From Azotobacter paspali (GTDB lineage Bacteria; Pseudomonadota; Gammaproteobacteria; Pseudomonadales; Pseudomonadaceae): a stretch of 50,574 bases of DNA. The translations under genes and the position numbers were made by a program. How positions within the stretch are numbered: position 1 is the first letter of the stretch; each line of letters opens with the position of its first letter. The DNA lies in assembly GCF_042434745.1 (NCBI RefSeq), contig NZ_JBHLSS010000088.1, one strand, 5' to 3'. Positions 19,709 to 28,386 of the stretch are shown one piece after another. The notes under the pieces are model-generated. The model ran no database searches and had not been told where the DNA came from. It worked only from the letters and a program-made list of their open reading frames with translations.

Positions 19709-20533
19709 ATGGTCAGCCTGGTTCCGCGCTCCGTGCAGTTGCTCGAATTCCACGACGAAGGCGAAGGAATCCGGCATTTCAGCTTTGCGCTGCAGTCGCT
19801 CCGGTCCGGCGACCAGGCCGTCATGCCCGGGCAGTTCTTCATGCTGACGGTGCCGGGCGCCGGCGAGGCGCCCTTCAGTTATGTCCGCCCGCCGGACTGG
19901 CAGGGGCGGTTCTCGGCGTTGATCCGCCGGGAGGGCACGGTGAGCGCGGCCCTGTTCGCGCAGGAGCCGGGCTCGCGCCTGGGCTACCGGGGTGCCTTCG
20001 GCACCGGCTGGCCGGAGCTGTCGGGCGCCCGCCGGGTGCTGGTGGTCGCCGGCGGCAGTGGCCTGGCGGCGCTGGCCGGGTTGATCGAGGCGCTGCTCCG
20101 CGCCGGCCATCAGGCGGCCCTGACACTCGTCTATGGGGCGCGCAGCCCGGGCCATCAGGTGCTGTCCCGGGAGCGGGCACGCTGGCGGGAAGCCCTGGAA
20201 CTCATCGAAACCCTGGAGCGGCGGGAGGACGGCCGTGTCGGCTGCAATCCGCTGGAGCCGCTGCGGAGCCGGCTCGCCAGCCAGGTTCCGGACGCCGTGC
20301 TCTGTTGCGGGCCGGAGCCGCTGATGCGCAGTGTCGCCGAACTCTGCCTGGCGCACGGTGTGCCGCCGACCGGGATCTGGCTGTCGATCGGGCGGCGCCT
20401 GGACTGCGGCATGGGCCATTGCGGACGTTGCCATGTCGGGCGCGGATCGGTCTGCCAGGAAGGGCCGGTCTATCGCTACGACCGCTATCTCGACCGGATC
20501 GCCGAGGAGCAGGATGCGCGCCGGCCCTGCTGA
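19709..20533 (+). CDS. FAD/NAD(P) and 2Fe-2S oxidoreductase (ferredoxin-NADP reductase / DHOD-B type)
   Basis: A 274-residue soluble flavoprotein. An FAD barrel (residues about 8-100, with GQFFMLTVPGAGEAPFSYV in place of the usual RxYS flavin motif) leads to an NAD-binding domain (RRVLVVAGGSGLAALAGLIE). A C-terminal iron-sulfur site C-x4-C-x2-C-x7-C (DCGMGHCGRCHVGRGSVC) follows. This is the layout of sulfhydrogenase/sulfite-reductase gamma subunits and PyrK-type electron-transfer proteins. No partner catalytic subunit lies beside it, so its electron acceptor is unknown. The start has an AGAGGA site. It diverges from hsp20 and converges with the zinc-ribbon gene. Confidence 0.85.
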   Translation: MVSLVPRSVQLLEFHDEGEGIRHFSFALQSLRSGDQAVMPGQFFMLTVPGAGEAPFSYVRPPDWQGRFSALIRREGTVSAALFAQEPGSRLGYRGAFGTGWPELSGARRVLVVAGGSGLAALAGLIEALLRAGHQAALTLVYGARSPGHQVLSRERARWREALELIETLERREDGRVGCNPLEPLRSRLASQVPDAVLCCGPEPLMRSVAELCLAHGVPPTGIWLSIGRRLDCGMGHCGRCHVGRGSVCQEGPVYRYDRYLDRIAEEQDARRPC

Positions 20534-20551
20534 GGCCGATGCAGCAGCCTT

Positions 20552-21011
20552 TCAGTCGCGCTCCCAGCGGACCCGCAGCGCGTTCCGGTCGCTGTAGTCG
20601 GCATGGCCCTTGAAGGCCGCGTCCGAGACGATTGGCTAGGTGTATGCCGGTGGTCGTCACCGTCAGCCCTTCGGCTTCGTCGCTGATGGTCATCAGCCGT
20701 TCGAGGGGATGCTCCCGCTTTTCCAACGCTTCGGTGTTGTGCAGCAGGTTGCAGATTTCGTCGCTGTGTTCCCTGACGAAACTACCGGCCAGGGTCAGGT
20801 TGCCGACCGGAGCCTTGTCGGCGATGCGCCGGCAGGCCGGGCAAAGGGTCCGTTCCGCCTGTTCGGCGTCGTCCAGCCCCTCCCAAGACCAGCGTCCCGC
20901 CCGATAGGAAACCCCGCACTTCGGACAGAGCGCATTGCCGTGGGCGTGCCAATGGCGGAGATAGGGATCGTGGACGTCCTGCTGGTACAGTTGGTCGTGT
21001 CGTGTATCCAT
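20552..21011 (-). pseudogene. Zinc-ribbon protein (BCAM0308-like) with C-terminal frameshift
   Basis: The frame starts MDTRHDQLYQQDVHDPYLRH at 21011. It carries two CxxC pairs (CPKCGVSYRAGRW and CPACRRI), as in the small zinc-ribbon family named after Burkholderia BCAM0308. It then reads ERLMTISDEAEGLTVTTTGI and HLANRLG. There the natural ending continues in another frame as DAAFKGHADYSDRN and ALRVRWERD with a stop at 20552-20554, while the original frame runs on into nonsense. A one- or two-base indel near 20,625-20,640 is therefore likely. It is either a recent pseudogene or a sequencing error; only the last 30 or so residues are affected. Confidence 0.7.
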
Positions 21012-21128
21012 GACAGCACCTCACTGCATAGGGCGTTCGGCTATCCGTCGCGATTTCCGTCCAGCCGTCCATGACGCGGATTTATTGGGCCAGACTTCAA
21101 AGCATAGAAGTGCAGCGGAGCCGTGCAA

Positions 21129-21815
21129 ATGAGCCTGACCATTCCTTTTTCCGACCGGGCTCATGCCGGTCGAGCCCTGGCGGAGCGGCTGGCCTCGGAA
21201 GGTCCATGGGACGATGCCTTGGTACTCGCCCTGCCGCGAGGCGGGGTGCCGATGGCCTATGAGGCGGCCAGTCGCCTAGGCTTGGAGCTGGACATTCTGC
21301 TGGTGCGCAAGCTTGGTCTGCCGGGCCATGCGGAACTGGCGATGGGCGCCATCGCCAGCGGCGCGGTGCGAGTGATGAACGAAGACATCGTTCACTATGC
21401 CCACGTGTCCACGGCCACGGTCGATGCCGTCGCCGAGCGGGAACTCCAGGAGTTGCAGCGTCGCGAGCGGGTCTATCGAGGGGAGCGGCCGCCGCCATCG
21501 GTACGCGGCCGACCGGTGATCCTGATCGACGACGGCTTGGCGACCGGCGCCACCATGCGTGCGGCCATCGAGGCGGCGAAGCTGCTGGGAGCCGCGCAGG
21601 TGATCGTTGCCGTGCCGGTCGGTGCGCAGGATACGGTCGAGCAGCTACGCCGGCAGGCAGATCGGGTAATCTGCCTGTTCTCGCCGCAGGATCTCGTGGC
21701 CGTCGGCTACTGGTACCAGGATTTCGGCCAAACTTCCGATCGCGAGGTGCAGGAGTTGCTGCAGCAGGCATGGTCAGCGAACAGAACGAATAACTATGGA
21801 GAAAGACAAGCATGA
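21129..21815 (+). CDS. Phosphoribosyltransferase-family protein
   Basis: A 228-residue type I phosphoribosyltransferase-fold protein. The PRPP-binding motif VILIDDGLATGATMRAAI begins at residue 130. ALPRGGVPMAYEAASRLGLE and LLVRKLGLPGHAELAMGAI near the N-terminus match the stand-alone group often found beside dienelactone-hydrolase-like genes. The ATG at 21129 is chosen for its spacing to a GGAG site; an in-frame GTG at 21123 is too close to it. It overlaps the next gene by four bases (ATGA), so the two are one translational unit. The base or substrate it acts on is unknown, and a role in stress is suggested only by its neighbours. Confidence 0.85.
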   Translation: MSLTIPFSDRAHAGRALAERLASEGPWDDALVLALPRGGVPMAYEAASRLGLELDILLVRKLGLPGHAELAMGAIASGAVRVMNEDIVHYAHVSTATVDAVAERELQELQRRERVYRGERPPPSVRGRPVILIDDGLATGATMRAAIEAAKLLGAAQVIVAVPVGAQDTVEQLRRQADRVICLFSPQDLVAVGYWYQDFGQTSDREVQELLQQAWSANRTNNYGERQA

Positions 21816-22471
21816 AGAGTCCTGTTGTGCCGCATCCGATGCGTTTCCCCCTGGGCAAGGTCAGGCTGCATGGCGACCTGATCGCCCCCGAGGACGCGCA
21901 GGGGCTTGTGGTGTTCGTGCATGGCAGCGGCAGCAGCCGGCACAGTCCGCGCAATCGCAGCGTCGCGCGGTTTTTCAACGGCCTGGGGATGGCCACCCTG
22001 CTGTTCGACCTGCTCACCGAAGAAGAGCAACCCATCGACGAGGTCAGCCGTCAGTTGCGCTTCGATATTCCGTTGCTCAGCGAGCGCTTGAGCGGCGTGG
22101 TCGACCAGTTGCGCGCCAATGCCGATCTGCGTGATCTGAAGCTCGGCTTGTTCGGCGCCAGCACCGGCGCCGCTGCCGCGCTGATCGCCGCGGCGGCGCG
22201 GCCGGCCGACATCGCCGCGCTGGTTTCCCGGGGCGGCCGCGTCGATCTGGCGACCGACGTTCTGGAAAAGGTGCATGCGCCTTCGCTGTTCATCGTCGGC
22301 GAGCTGGACAGCGAGGTCCTCGCATTGAACCGGCAGGCCGCCGGGCGGCTGCGTTGTCAGCACGAACTGGCGGTGGTGCCGAGCGCCACCCACCTGTTCG
22401 AGGAACCGGGGAAGCTGGAAGAGGTGGAGCGGCTGGCCGGCCAGTGGTTTCTCCAGCACCTGGCGGGTTGA
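21812..22471 (+). CDS. Alpha/beta hydrolase, dienelactone-hydrolase-like
   Basis: A 219-residue alpha/beta hydrolase. The oxyanion region is VVFVHGSGSSRHSPRNR, the nucleophile elbow is GLFGASTGAAAALIAA, an acid lies in FIVGELDSEV and the histidine in SATHLFEEPGKLEEV. The start ATG overlaps the phosphoribosyltransferase stop (ATGA at 21812-21815). In many proteobacteria the two functions are also fused or adjacent, so they probably act in one process. The substrate is not known. Confidence 0.88.
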   Translation: MKSPVVPHPMRFPLGKVRLHGDLIAPEDAQGLVVFVHGSGSSRHSPRNRSVARFFNGLGMATLLFDLLTEEEQPIDEVSRQLRFDIPLLSERLSGVVDQLRANADLRDLKLGLFGASTGAAAALIAAAARPADIAALVSRGGRVDLATDVLEKVHAPSLFIVGELDSEVLALNRQAAGRLRCQHELAVVPSATHLFEEPGKLEEVERLAGQWFLQHLAG

Positions 22472-23117
22472 GAAGGGCGCCAGGAGAGTTTCAGGCCCGC
22501 CGATGGCGACACGGTCCGCTGCAAGACCGGTCCATGGGGCGGCAGGTGGCAATCGATGACCCCTCCATGACGGTACGCGGGCGAACTCCGCCGATGTCGG
22601 CATGCAATAGACGCGGACCACGCCGGGGCGACCGGCGCCAGACCACGTACCTCGCCGGTCCCGGTTGGCTCAGGCAGGGGTAATTGCACAGCAGCGAATG
22701 ACCTTCACGGAGCAGTCGTCCGGCAGCGGTGAAGTGCTGGCCCGTCCAGGCCGGCCAGGGCCGGGACTCCTCTCGCTGGGCATCGCGGTGCGTTGCTCGG
22801 GATGTCCATATAGCGCTTTTCCCGCAAGGGAATGAGCGCTGCCGGTTTAGTGATTCGCCGCACCTGTTTCGACTCGCCGATGCCCTGGAAGCACCGCGGT
22901 TGTTCGGTGCCACTCATGGCATATGGCATTCCATCCAAATGCTGTCATTTCTTCACAACCGTCACGCCGGCCGGCCGGTCGTCTTCGACTCGACCGGTCT
23001 GGCTGGCTGGCTGCGGCAGGCATTTTACAGGAAGCTTTGGGTAGTTATTCTTAAAATCGGAAATCATGGGTAGAGATATACCCTCCCAAATAACCCCTCA
23101 TACCAAAAAACACGCAA
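22472..23117. other. Gene-free stretch before the recombinase
   Basis: About 645 bases with no recognisable gene on either strand. Near the right end, GGGTA and TACCC (23068-23083) form a short inverted repeat downstream of the recombinase on the minus strand, and the sequence turns AT-rich (23,030-23,120). It may hold the recombinase's 3' end signals or a recombination site; I could not find matching direct repeats. Confidence 0.4.
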
Positions 23118-24095
23118 TCAAGAGTCCGACGGATCGAGGCTTTCCGGCAGGGCGTCATTCCCGCTTTCTAGGAGCGGCTTGGCGGCCAAACCGCCGAAGG
23201 ACAGGGTAGGATCGATGTAACGCATGGCCGACTTCACATCCTTCCAGCCTACGTAGCCCATCAGGCTCTTGAGATCCCAGCCGTTGCCGGCGGCCCAGGT
23301 AGCGAAACCGCGGCGCAGCGAGTGGCTGCTGTACGAATCGGCGGGTATGCCGGCGCGGCGCAGGATCTGTCGCAGCAGGCCGATGAGACTGTTGGGGTTC
23401 AGGCCGTCCGCGCCGAGGTTGCCCCAGCGGTCCAGCCGGCGGAACACCGGTCCCTGCGTCAAGCCGGCGAGGGTGATCCAGTCCAGATAGGCCTGCACCG
23501 GGCACAGCCGTTTCAGCGCCGGAGCGCGATGGGTGGTGCCGAGAAAGTCGCGATCGCCCTTGCTGCGCGGCAGGTGGATCTCCATGCCCACGCCGGCCAC
23601 CGCCTGGATGCGTTCGATTTCCAGGCGGCACAGCTCGTCGCTGCGAAAGCCTCGCCAGAAGCCGATCAGCAGCAGGGCGGCATCGCGCCGGCAGCGCAGC
23701 AGGCTGGCACCGTCGTCGCGGACCTCGGCTGCACCGGCTTCGGCGTTCAGCCAGTCGACGGCCTGCTGGAGATGTTGCAGTGGCAGTGGTGCGGCCTGTT
23801 TCTCCCGTACCGGATGCAGGGCGCGGACCCCCTTGAGCACTTGACGCACCACCGGCGCCTTAGTCGGATCGGGGAAGCCCTGGCTGATGTGCCACTGGGC
23901 CAGGGCGGCGAGGCGCAGTTTCAACGTATTCAGCGACAGCTTACCGGCGTGAGCGACCAGATAGCGCGCCACGCTGTCGCCGGTCGCCGGCAGGAAACCG
24001 CCCCAGCTCACCTCGAAGTGCTCGATGGCCGACTGGTAGCTGCGTCGGGTGTTCTCTCGGGTGCCGGCCTGCAGGTAGCGCTCGATCTCACTCAT
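23118..24095 (-). CDS. Tyrosine recombinase / integrase (first of pair)
   Basis: A 325-residue tyrosine recombinase. The SAM-like N-terminal core-binding domain runs from ERYLQAGTRENTRRSYQSAI. The catalytic domain has the first arginine in GFWRGFRSDEL, His258 and Arg261 in SHSLRRGFATWAAG, a Trp in GYVGWKDVKSAMRY and the nucleophile Tyr293. All five usual positions are visible, so it should be active. It is transcribed away from the KfrA-like gene, sharing an AT-rich control region (24096-24272). The second recombinase, 1.4 kb away, is a different sub-type. Confidence 0.92.
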   Translation of the reverse strand: MSEIERYLQAGTRENTRRSYQSAIEHFEVSWGGFLPATGDSVARYLVAHAGKLSLNTLKLRLAALAQWHISQGFPDPTKAPVVRQVLKGVRALHPVREKQAAPLPLQHLQQAVDWLNAEAGAAEVRDDGASLLRCRRDAALLLIGFWRGFRSDELCRLEIERIQAVAGVGMEIHLPRSKGDRDFLGTTHRAPALKRLCPVQAYLDWITLAGLTQGPVFRRLDRWGNLGADGLNPNSLIGLLRQILRRAGIPADSYSSHSLRRGFATWAAGNGWDLKSLMGYVGWKDVKSAMRYIDPTLSFGGLAAKPLLESGNDALPESLDPSDS

Positions 24096-24272
24096 CGTCA
24101 GTCTCCAGTACGAAAGGTGCCATTCTCGCAGCCGCCCGCATGGTTGTCAGCGGATAATCTTTAATTATCAGCTATTAGAAATTCTTGATTTCATCACCTT
24201 ACTAGCTGAAATTTAATATGTAATTACATACTATGTAAAACATTATGAAATAGACTGGAGAGCGAATCACTT
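24096..24272. promoter_or_regulatory. AT-rich palindromic control region of the recombinase/KfrA-like pair
   Basis: This 177-base divergent region is far more AT-rich than its neighbours. It contains GATAAT-CTTTA-ATTATC near 24154-24170, the perfect 14-base palindrome TATGTAATTACATA (24217-24230) and ATGTAAAACAT (24233-24243). The last two share a TATGT/ACATA core and are good candidates for operators of the KfrA-like protein, which may repress both genes. Confidence 0.6.
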
Positions 24273-25295
24273 ATGGCGCGCGGCGGAATCAATAAGGCAT
24301 TGGTCATGCGGGCCCGGCAGGCGCTGCTGGCCCGTGGCGAGCATCCCAGCATCGATGCGGTACGCGTCGAGCTGGGCAATACCGGCTCGAAGACCACCAT
24401 CCATCGCTATCTGAAAGAGTTGCAGGAGAGCGAGGCGGAGCGGACAGGAAATACCGCCGGCCTGAGCGACGAACTGGCCGGGCTGATCGCTCCGCTAGCT
24501 GCACGCCTGCAGGAGGAAGCCGAGGAAACCGTTGCGCGGATGCGCCAGCAGTGCGAAGCCGAGCGGGCGGAGTTCGAGGCGTGTCGGGCTCTGGCCCAGG
24601 AGCGAATCCAGCACTTGGAAGAACAGGTTGGCAGCCTGACTGCCAGCTTGCAGGCCGAGACAGAACACCACCGGCACAGCCGCGAACAGTGGCAACTGGC
24701 CGAGATTGATCGGGCGCGCCTGCTCCAGGCCAATCAGGACCAGGCTGCCCACCTGAAGGATCGCGACGAGCAGGTGCGTTCCCTGGAGGAAAAGCATCGC
24801 CACGGCCGCGAGGCATTGGAACATTACCGCCAGGCCAGCAAAGAACAACGCGAGCAGGAACAGCGCCGCCACGAGGCTCAGCTACAGCAGGTACAAATGG
24901 AGCTGCGCCAGTTGCAGCAGAGCCTGATCCTCAAGCAGGACGAGGTGACCCGGCTGAACCGTGCCAACGAGCGCCTGGCCAGCGAAAGCCTTCATAAGGA
25001 GAAGGAGCTGGACGGGCAGCGCGACCGGCTCGAGCGGCAAGCCGGCGAGTTGGCCGCATTGCACGACCAGGTGACGCAATCCCATACCGCCAGGGAGGTC
25101 CTTCAGGAACGCCTGGACCTGTCGCGGACGGAAACGGAGGGCCTGAAGGCGGCCCTCGATGCGCAGCGCCAAGAGGCGCAGCGGCTGCACATCGACCTGG
25201 CGGCAGCCGGCATCGAGCTGCAGTTGCTACGCCAGGCGCTAGCGGACGAGCGGGAGAGGGCGCGACCGACGTCGTCGGAGCTGGAGAAGTCTTGA
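24273..25295 (+). CDS. KfrA-like DNA-binding coiled-coil protein
   Basis: A 340-residue protein with an N-terminal KfrA-type helix-turn-helix (MARGGINKALVMRARQALLA, then SIDAVRVELGNTGSKTTIHR, residues about 1-50). Almost the whole remainder (about 60-330) is an alanine-, glutamate- and glutamine-rich coiled coil without proline, for example HLEEQVGSLTASLQAETEHH. KfrA of plasmids is an autoregulator with a long coiled coil that helps partitioning. Here, between two chromosomal recombinases, it may organise DNA or regulate the pair. A 7-bp hairpin (CTGCTTC/GAAGCAG, 25320-25336) follows the gene. Confidence 0.85.
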   Translation: MARGGINKALVMRARQALLARGEHPSIDAVRVELGNTGSKTTIHRYLKELQESEAERTGNTAGLSDELAGLIAPLAARLQEEAEETVARMRQQCEAERAEFEACRALAQERIQHLEEQVGSLTASLQAETEHHRHSREQWQLAEIDRARLLQANQDQAAHLKDRDEQVRSLEEKHRHGREALEHYRQASKEQREQEQRRHEAQLQQVQMELRQLQQSLILKQDEVTRLNRANERLASESLHKEKELDGQRDRLERQAGELAALHDQVTQSHTAREVLQERLDLSRTETEGLKAALDAQRQEAQRLHIDLAAAGIELQLLRQALADERERARPTSSELEKS

Positions 25296-25479
25296 GCCGG
25301 TTTCAGCGCGAGCCTTGCGCTGCTTCGCCGAAGCAGTGAAATCGAACAACTGGGCTGATACCGGCCCCATTCAGACATCGAATTCACTGCGCGGAAGCAT
25401 GGCGTTTCGCGGCCGGATGTCGTGCCTATAATCGGAACCGGTATTCCAACGCCCAGCTACCCGACGGACTCCCCGCCCA

Positions 25480-26766
25480 ATGACCGATCCCGCTCCCCAG
25501 CCACTGTTCGATACCCATCCCCGTTTCCTGGCGCTGTCGCCGGGCAGTCTGGTATTCGAGAACCGCTTCGTCGTGCGTTTTCTCAATAAGCTCGAACTGG
25601 AGGTCCCGGCCAAGGCGGATTACCTGCACGCTCGCGACTTCCTGCGTGCCTATGCCGGCTGGGAAACCACCTACAAGGCTTACCGCATCCAGGTGGAGCG
25701 GCTGCTGCTATGGAGCTGGCTGAAGCAAAGGGATTCAGTGCTGAAGCTGACCCACGAGGACGCCGAGGCCTTTCTCGGCTTCAGCCGCGAGCCGGACATG
25801 GAATGGGTCGGCCAGGCGGTGCGGCGGCGCTTCATCGCCGGCGAGGAGCCCGGCGAACTGGTCCCCAATCCGCAGTGGCGTCCCTACGAGATCCTCGGCA
25901 GCAAGGCGGCTCGCAAGCTCGCCGACGAAACCGGCATGCCGCGCCAGGCTCCGGAGCGCTACAAGGTCACGGCAAGCTCGCTGAAGCAGGCCTTCACCAT
26001 CTGCTGTTCCTTCTACGACTTCCTGGTCGGGCAGGATCGGCTGCTCGACAACCCATTCCGTGCCATCGAGGAGCCGGGCCGCTTCTTCGAGATGCGCGCG
26101 CCCTCGATTGAAGGCAAAGTGCTGAACCCGCTGCAATGGGCCTTCGTCATAGAGACGGCGGAATGGATGGCCCAGCAGGACCCGGAGCGACACGAACGCA
26201 CCCTGTTCGTGGTCGCCACGCTGTTCTCCCTGTACCTGCGCATCTCCGAACTGGCCGGCCGCCCCGACTGGCATCCGACTATGCAGGCCTTCCAGCAGGA
26301 CAGCACCGGCGCCTGGTGGTACGTGACCGTCGGCAAGGGCGGCAAGGAACGGCGGATCTCGGTGAGCAGCGAACTGCTCGGCTATCTCAAGCGCTATCGC
26401 CTGTCGCGCAAGCTGACGCCGCTGCCGCAGCCGGGGGAGAACGTGCCGCTGCTGCTGAAGCTGGACGGCCGTGGCGGACTGACCGACCGGCAGATCCGCA
26501 ACATCGTGCAGAAGTGCTTCGACAGCGCAGTCAGACGGATGCAGGCCGAGGGCCGCGGCGAGCGGGAAGTCTCCAGCCTGCGCGCCGCCAGCACCTACTG
26601 GCTGCGCCATACCAGCGCCAGCTACGACGCGCCGCATCGGCCGCTCAGGAACCTGCAGGTCGATCTTGGCCACGCCAAGGCCAGTACCACCCACGAGACC
26701 TACTACGGCGGCGTCGCCGCCGACCGGACGCCGACCGGACGCCCGCGTCGGGTGAAACGGCGTTAG
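25480..26766 (+). CDS. Tyrosine recombinase (second of pair), His-box substituted
   Basis: A 428-residue tyrosine recombinase unlike the one at 23118-24095, with a long N-terminal part (about 200 residues) before the catalytic domain. Arg254 lies in SLYLRISELAG, a lysine in VTVGKGGKERRISVSS and Arg376 in TYWLRHTSASY. Histidine in DLGHAKASTTHETYY and Tyr408/409 complete the set. The family box is normally H-x-L-R-H, but here residue 373 is tyrosine (YWLRH). It may be a natural variant that still works. No clear ribosome-binding site precedes the ATG. A TATAAT lies at 25427-25432. Confidence 0.88.
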   Translation: MTDPAPQPLFDTHPRFLALSPGSLVFENRFVVRFLNKLELEVPAKADYLHARDFLRAYAGWETTYKAYRIQVERLLLWSWLKQRDSVLKLTHEDAEAFLGFSREPDMEWVGQAVRRRFIAGEEPGELVPNPQWRPYEILGSKAARKLADETGMPRQAPERYKVTASSLKQAFTICCSFYDFLVGQDRLLDNPFRAIEEPGRFFEMRAPSIEGKVLNPLQWAFVIETAEWMAQQDPERHERTLFVVATLFSLYLRISELAGRPDWHPTMQAFQQDSTGAWWYVTVGKGGKERRISVSSELLGYLKRYRLSRKLTPLPQPGENVPLLLKLDGRGGLTDRQIRNIVQKCFDSAVRRMQAEGRGEREVSSLRAASTYWLRHTSASYDAPHRPLRNLQVDLGHAKASTTHETYYGGVAADRTPTGRPRRVKRR

Positions 26767-26772
26767 CCACGT

Positions 26773-28386
26773 TCAGAAGGGCGCCGGCTCGAAGCTGTCC
26801 ACCCGAGCCATCCGCCACATCCGTGCGTAGAACTCGCTGCCGATACTGTCGCCGAGCAGTTCGCCCGGCTTGAGGAAAGCGTGCAGTTGCGCGTACTGGC
26901 GGATCTCGCTCGCCGACATGCGCCGCAGCAAGTGGCGCGGTTCCAGCCGCGCCGGATGGTCGAGCCCTGCGGCGGCAACCATCTCGGCCAGGGCCGCGAG
27001 CGTGTTGTGGTGGAAATTGCGCACCTGTTCGGCCTTGTCCGGCACCACCAAGGCGAGTTGGCGCAGCGGGTCCTGGGTCGCCACGCCGCTCGGGCAGCGG
27101 TTGGTGTGGCAGCTTTGCGACTGGATGCAGCCAAGGGCGAACATGAAGCCGCGCGCCGAGTTGGCCCAGTCGGCGCCGATCGCCAGCACGCTGGCGATGT
27201 CGAAGGCGCTGATGATCTTGCCGCTGGCCCCGAGGCGGATGCTGTCGCGCAGGCCGGCGCCCACCAGGGTGTTGTGGACGAAGCGCAGGCCATCGCGCAG
27301 CGGCACGCCCATGTGATCGGCGAACTCCAGGGGCGCGGCGCCGGTACCGCCTTCCTTGCCGTCGACGACAATGAAGTCGGGCAGGATGCCGGTTTCCAGC
27401 ATGGCCTTGACGATGCCCATGAACTCCCACGGATGGCCGACACAGAACTTGAAGCCGACCGGTTTGCCGCCGGACAGCTCGCGCAGCTGGACGATGAAGT
27501 CGAGTAGTTCCCTGGGGGTGGAAAAGGCGTTATGGCGGGCCGGCGAAACGCAGTCGCGGTCCATGCGCACACCTCGGGTGGCGGCGATCTCCGCGGTGAT
27601 CTTGTCCTTCGGCAGGATGCCGCCGTGACCGGGCTTGGCGCCCTGGCTCAGCTTGACCTCGATCATCTTCACCTGGTCGTGGCGCGCCTGGGTGGCGAAG
27701 CGCTCCGGATCGAAACGGCCATCCTCGCTGCGGCAGCCGAAATAACCGCTGCCGATTTCCCAGATCAGGTCGCCGCCGTGCTCGCGGTGGTAGGGGCTGA
27801 TGCTGCCTTCGCCGGTGTCGTGGGCGAAGCCGCCGAGCCTGGCGCCCAAGTTGAGGGAGCGCACGGCGTTGGCGCTGAGCGAACCGAAGCTCATCGCCGA
27901 GATGTTGAAGAGCGAGGCCGAATAGGGCTTTTCGCACTGTGGCCCGCCGACCGTCACGCGAAAGGTCGTGGGATCGCGGAGCGGTGCCGGGGACATCGAA
28001 TGGGTGATGAACTCGAAGCCGCTCTGGTAAACGTCTTGCAACGTGCCGAAGGCCTTTTCGGCGCTCCGGTTCCTGGCCCGTGCGTAAACCAGCGTGCGCT
28101 GGGCGCGGGAGAACGGCAGGCAGTCGTCGTCGGTTTCCAGCAGGTACTGGCGGATTTCCGGGCGGATGTACTCGATCAGGTAGCGGATGTTGCCCAGCAC
28201 CGGGTAATTGCGCCGCACCACGTGCTGCTTCTGCAGCAGATCGACGATGCCCAGCAGGCTAAGCAGTCCGCCGATCAGGGTCAGCGGCCAGAGGCCGGGC
28301 GAACCGGGCAGCAGGGGCAGGGTGACGAGCGCGAGCAGTACGCAGGCGGCGAAGAAGGCGTAGCGGCTGAATAGGGTGAAACTCAT
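26773..28386 (-). CDS. FMN-binding glutamate synthase family protein, membrane-anchored
   Basis: A 537-residue protein with two N-terminal hydrophobic helices (ALVTLPLLPG and LTLIGGLLSLLGIVDLL). The FMN-binding alpha-subunit domain of glutamate synthase follows, with SFGSLSANAV, GEGSISPYHREHGGDLIWEI and KPGHGGILPKDKITAEIAAT. Then come VVDGKEGGTGAAPLEFADH and the cysteine-rich CIQSQSCHTNRCPSGVATQD, which in GltB holds the 3Fe-4S cluster. There is no amidotransferase domain. Such stand-alone proteins are common in pseudomonads; the reaction is not established. It converges with the second recombinase, 6 bases apart. Confidence 0.9.
   Translation of the reverse strand: MSFTLFSRYAFFAACVLLALVTLPLLPGSPGLWPLTLIGGLLSLLGIVDLLQKQHVVRRNYPVLGNIRYLIEYIRPEIRQYLLETDDDCLPFSRAQRTLVYARARNRSAEKAFGTLQDVYQSGFEFITHSMSPAPLRDPTTFRVTVGGPQCEKPYSASLFNISAMSFGSLSANAVRSLNLGARLGGFAHDTGEGSISPYHREHGGDLIWEIGSGYFGCRSEDGRFDPERFATQARHDQVKMIEVKLSQGAKPGHGGILPKDKITAEIAATRGVRMDRDCVSPARHNAFSTPRELLDFIVQLRELSGGKPVGFKFCVGHPWEFMGIVKAMLETGILPDFIVVDGKEGGTGAAPLEFADHMGVPLRDGLRFVHNTLVGAGLRDSIRLGASGKIISAFDIASVLAIGADWANSARGFMFALGCIQSQSCHTNRCPSGVATQDPLRQLALVVPDKAEQVRNFHHNTLAALAEMVAAAGLDHPARLEPRHLLRRMSASEIRQYAQLHAFLKPGELLGDSIGSEFYARMWRMARVDSFEPAPF

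Noticed and set aside
17041..19709. Anr/Fnr boxes (TTGAT-N4-ATCAA) for the stress cluster
   Set aside because: I looked upstream of the universal stress gene, hsp20 and the oxidoreductase and saw no acceptable full site.
23118..26766. RIT (recombinase-in-trio) element
   Set aside because: Only two recombinases are present, in opposite orientation, with a KfrA-like gene between; RIT elements have three in one direction.
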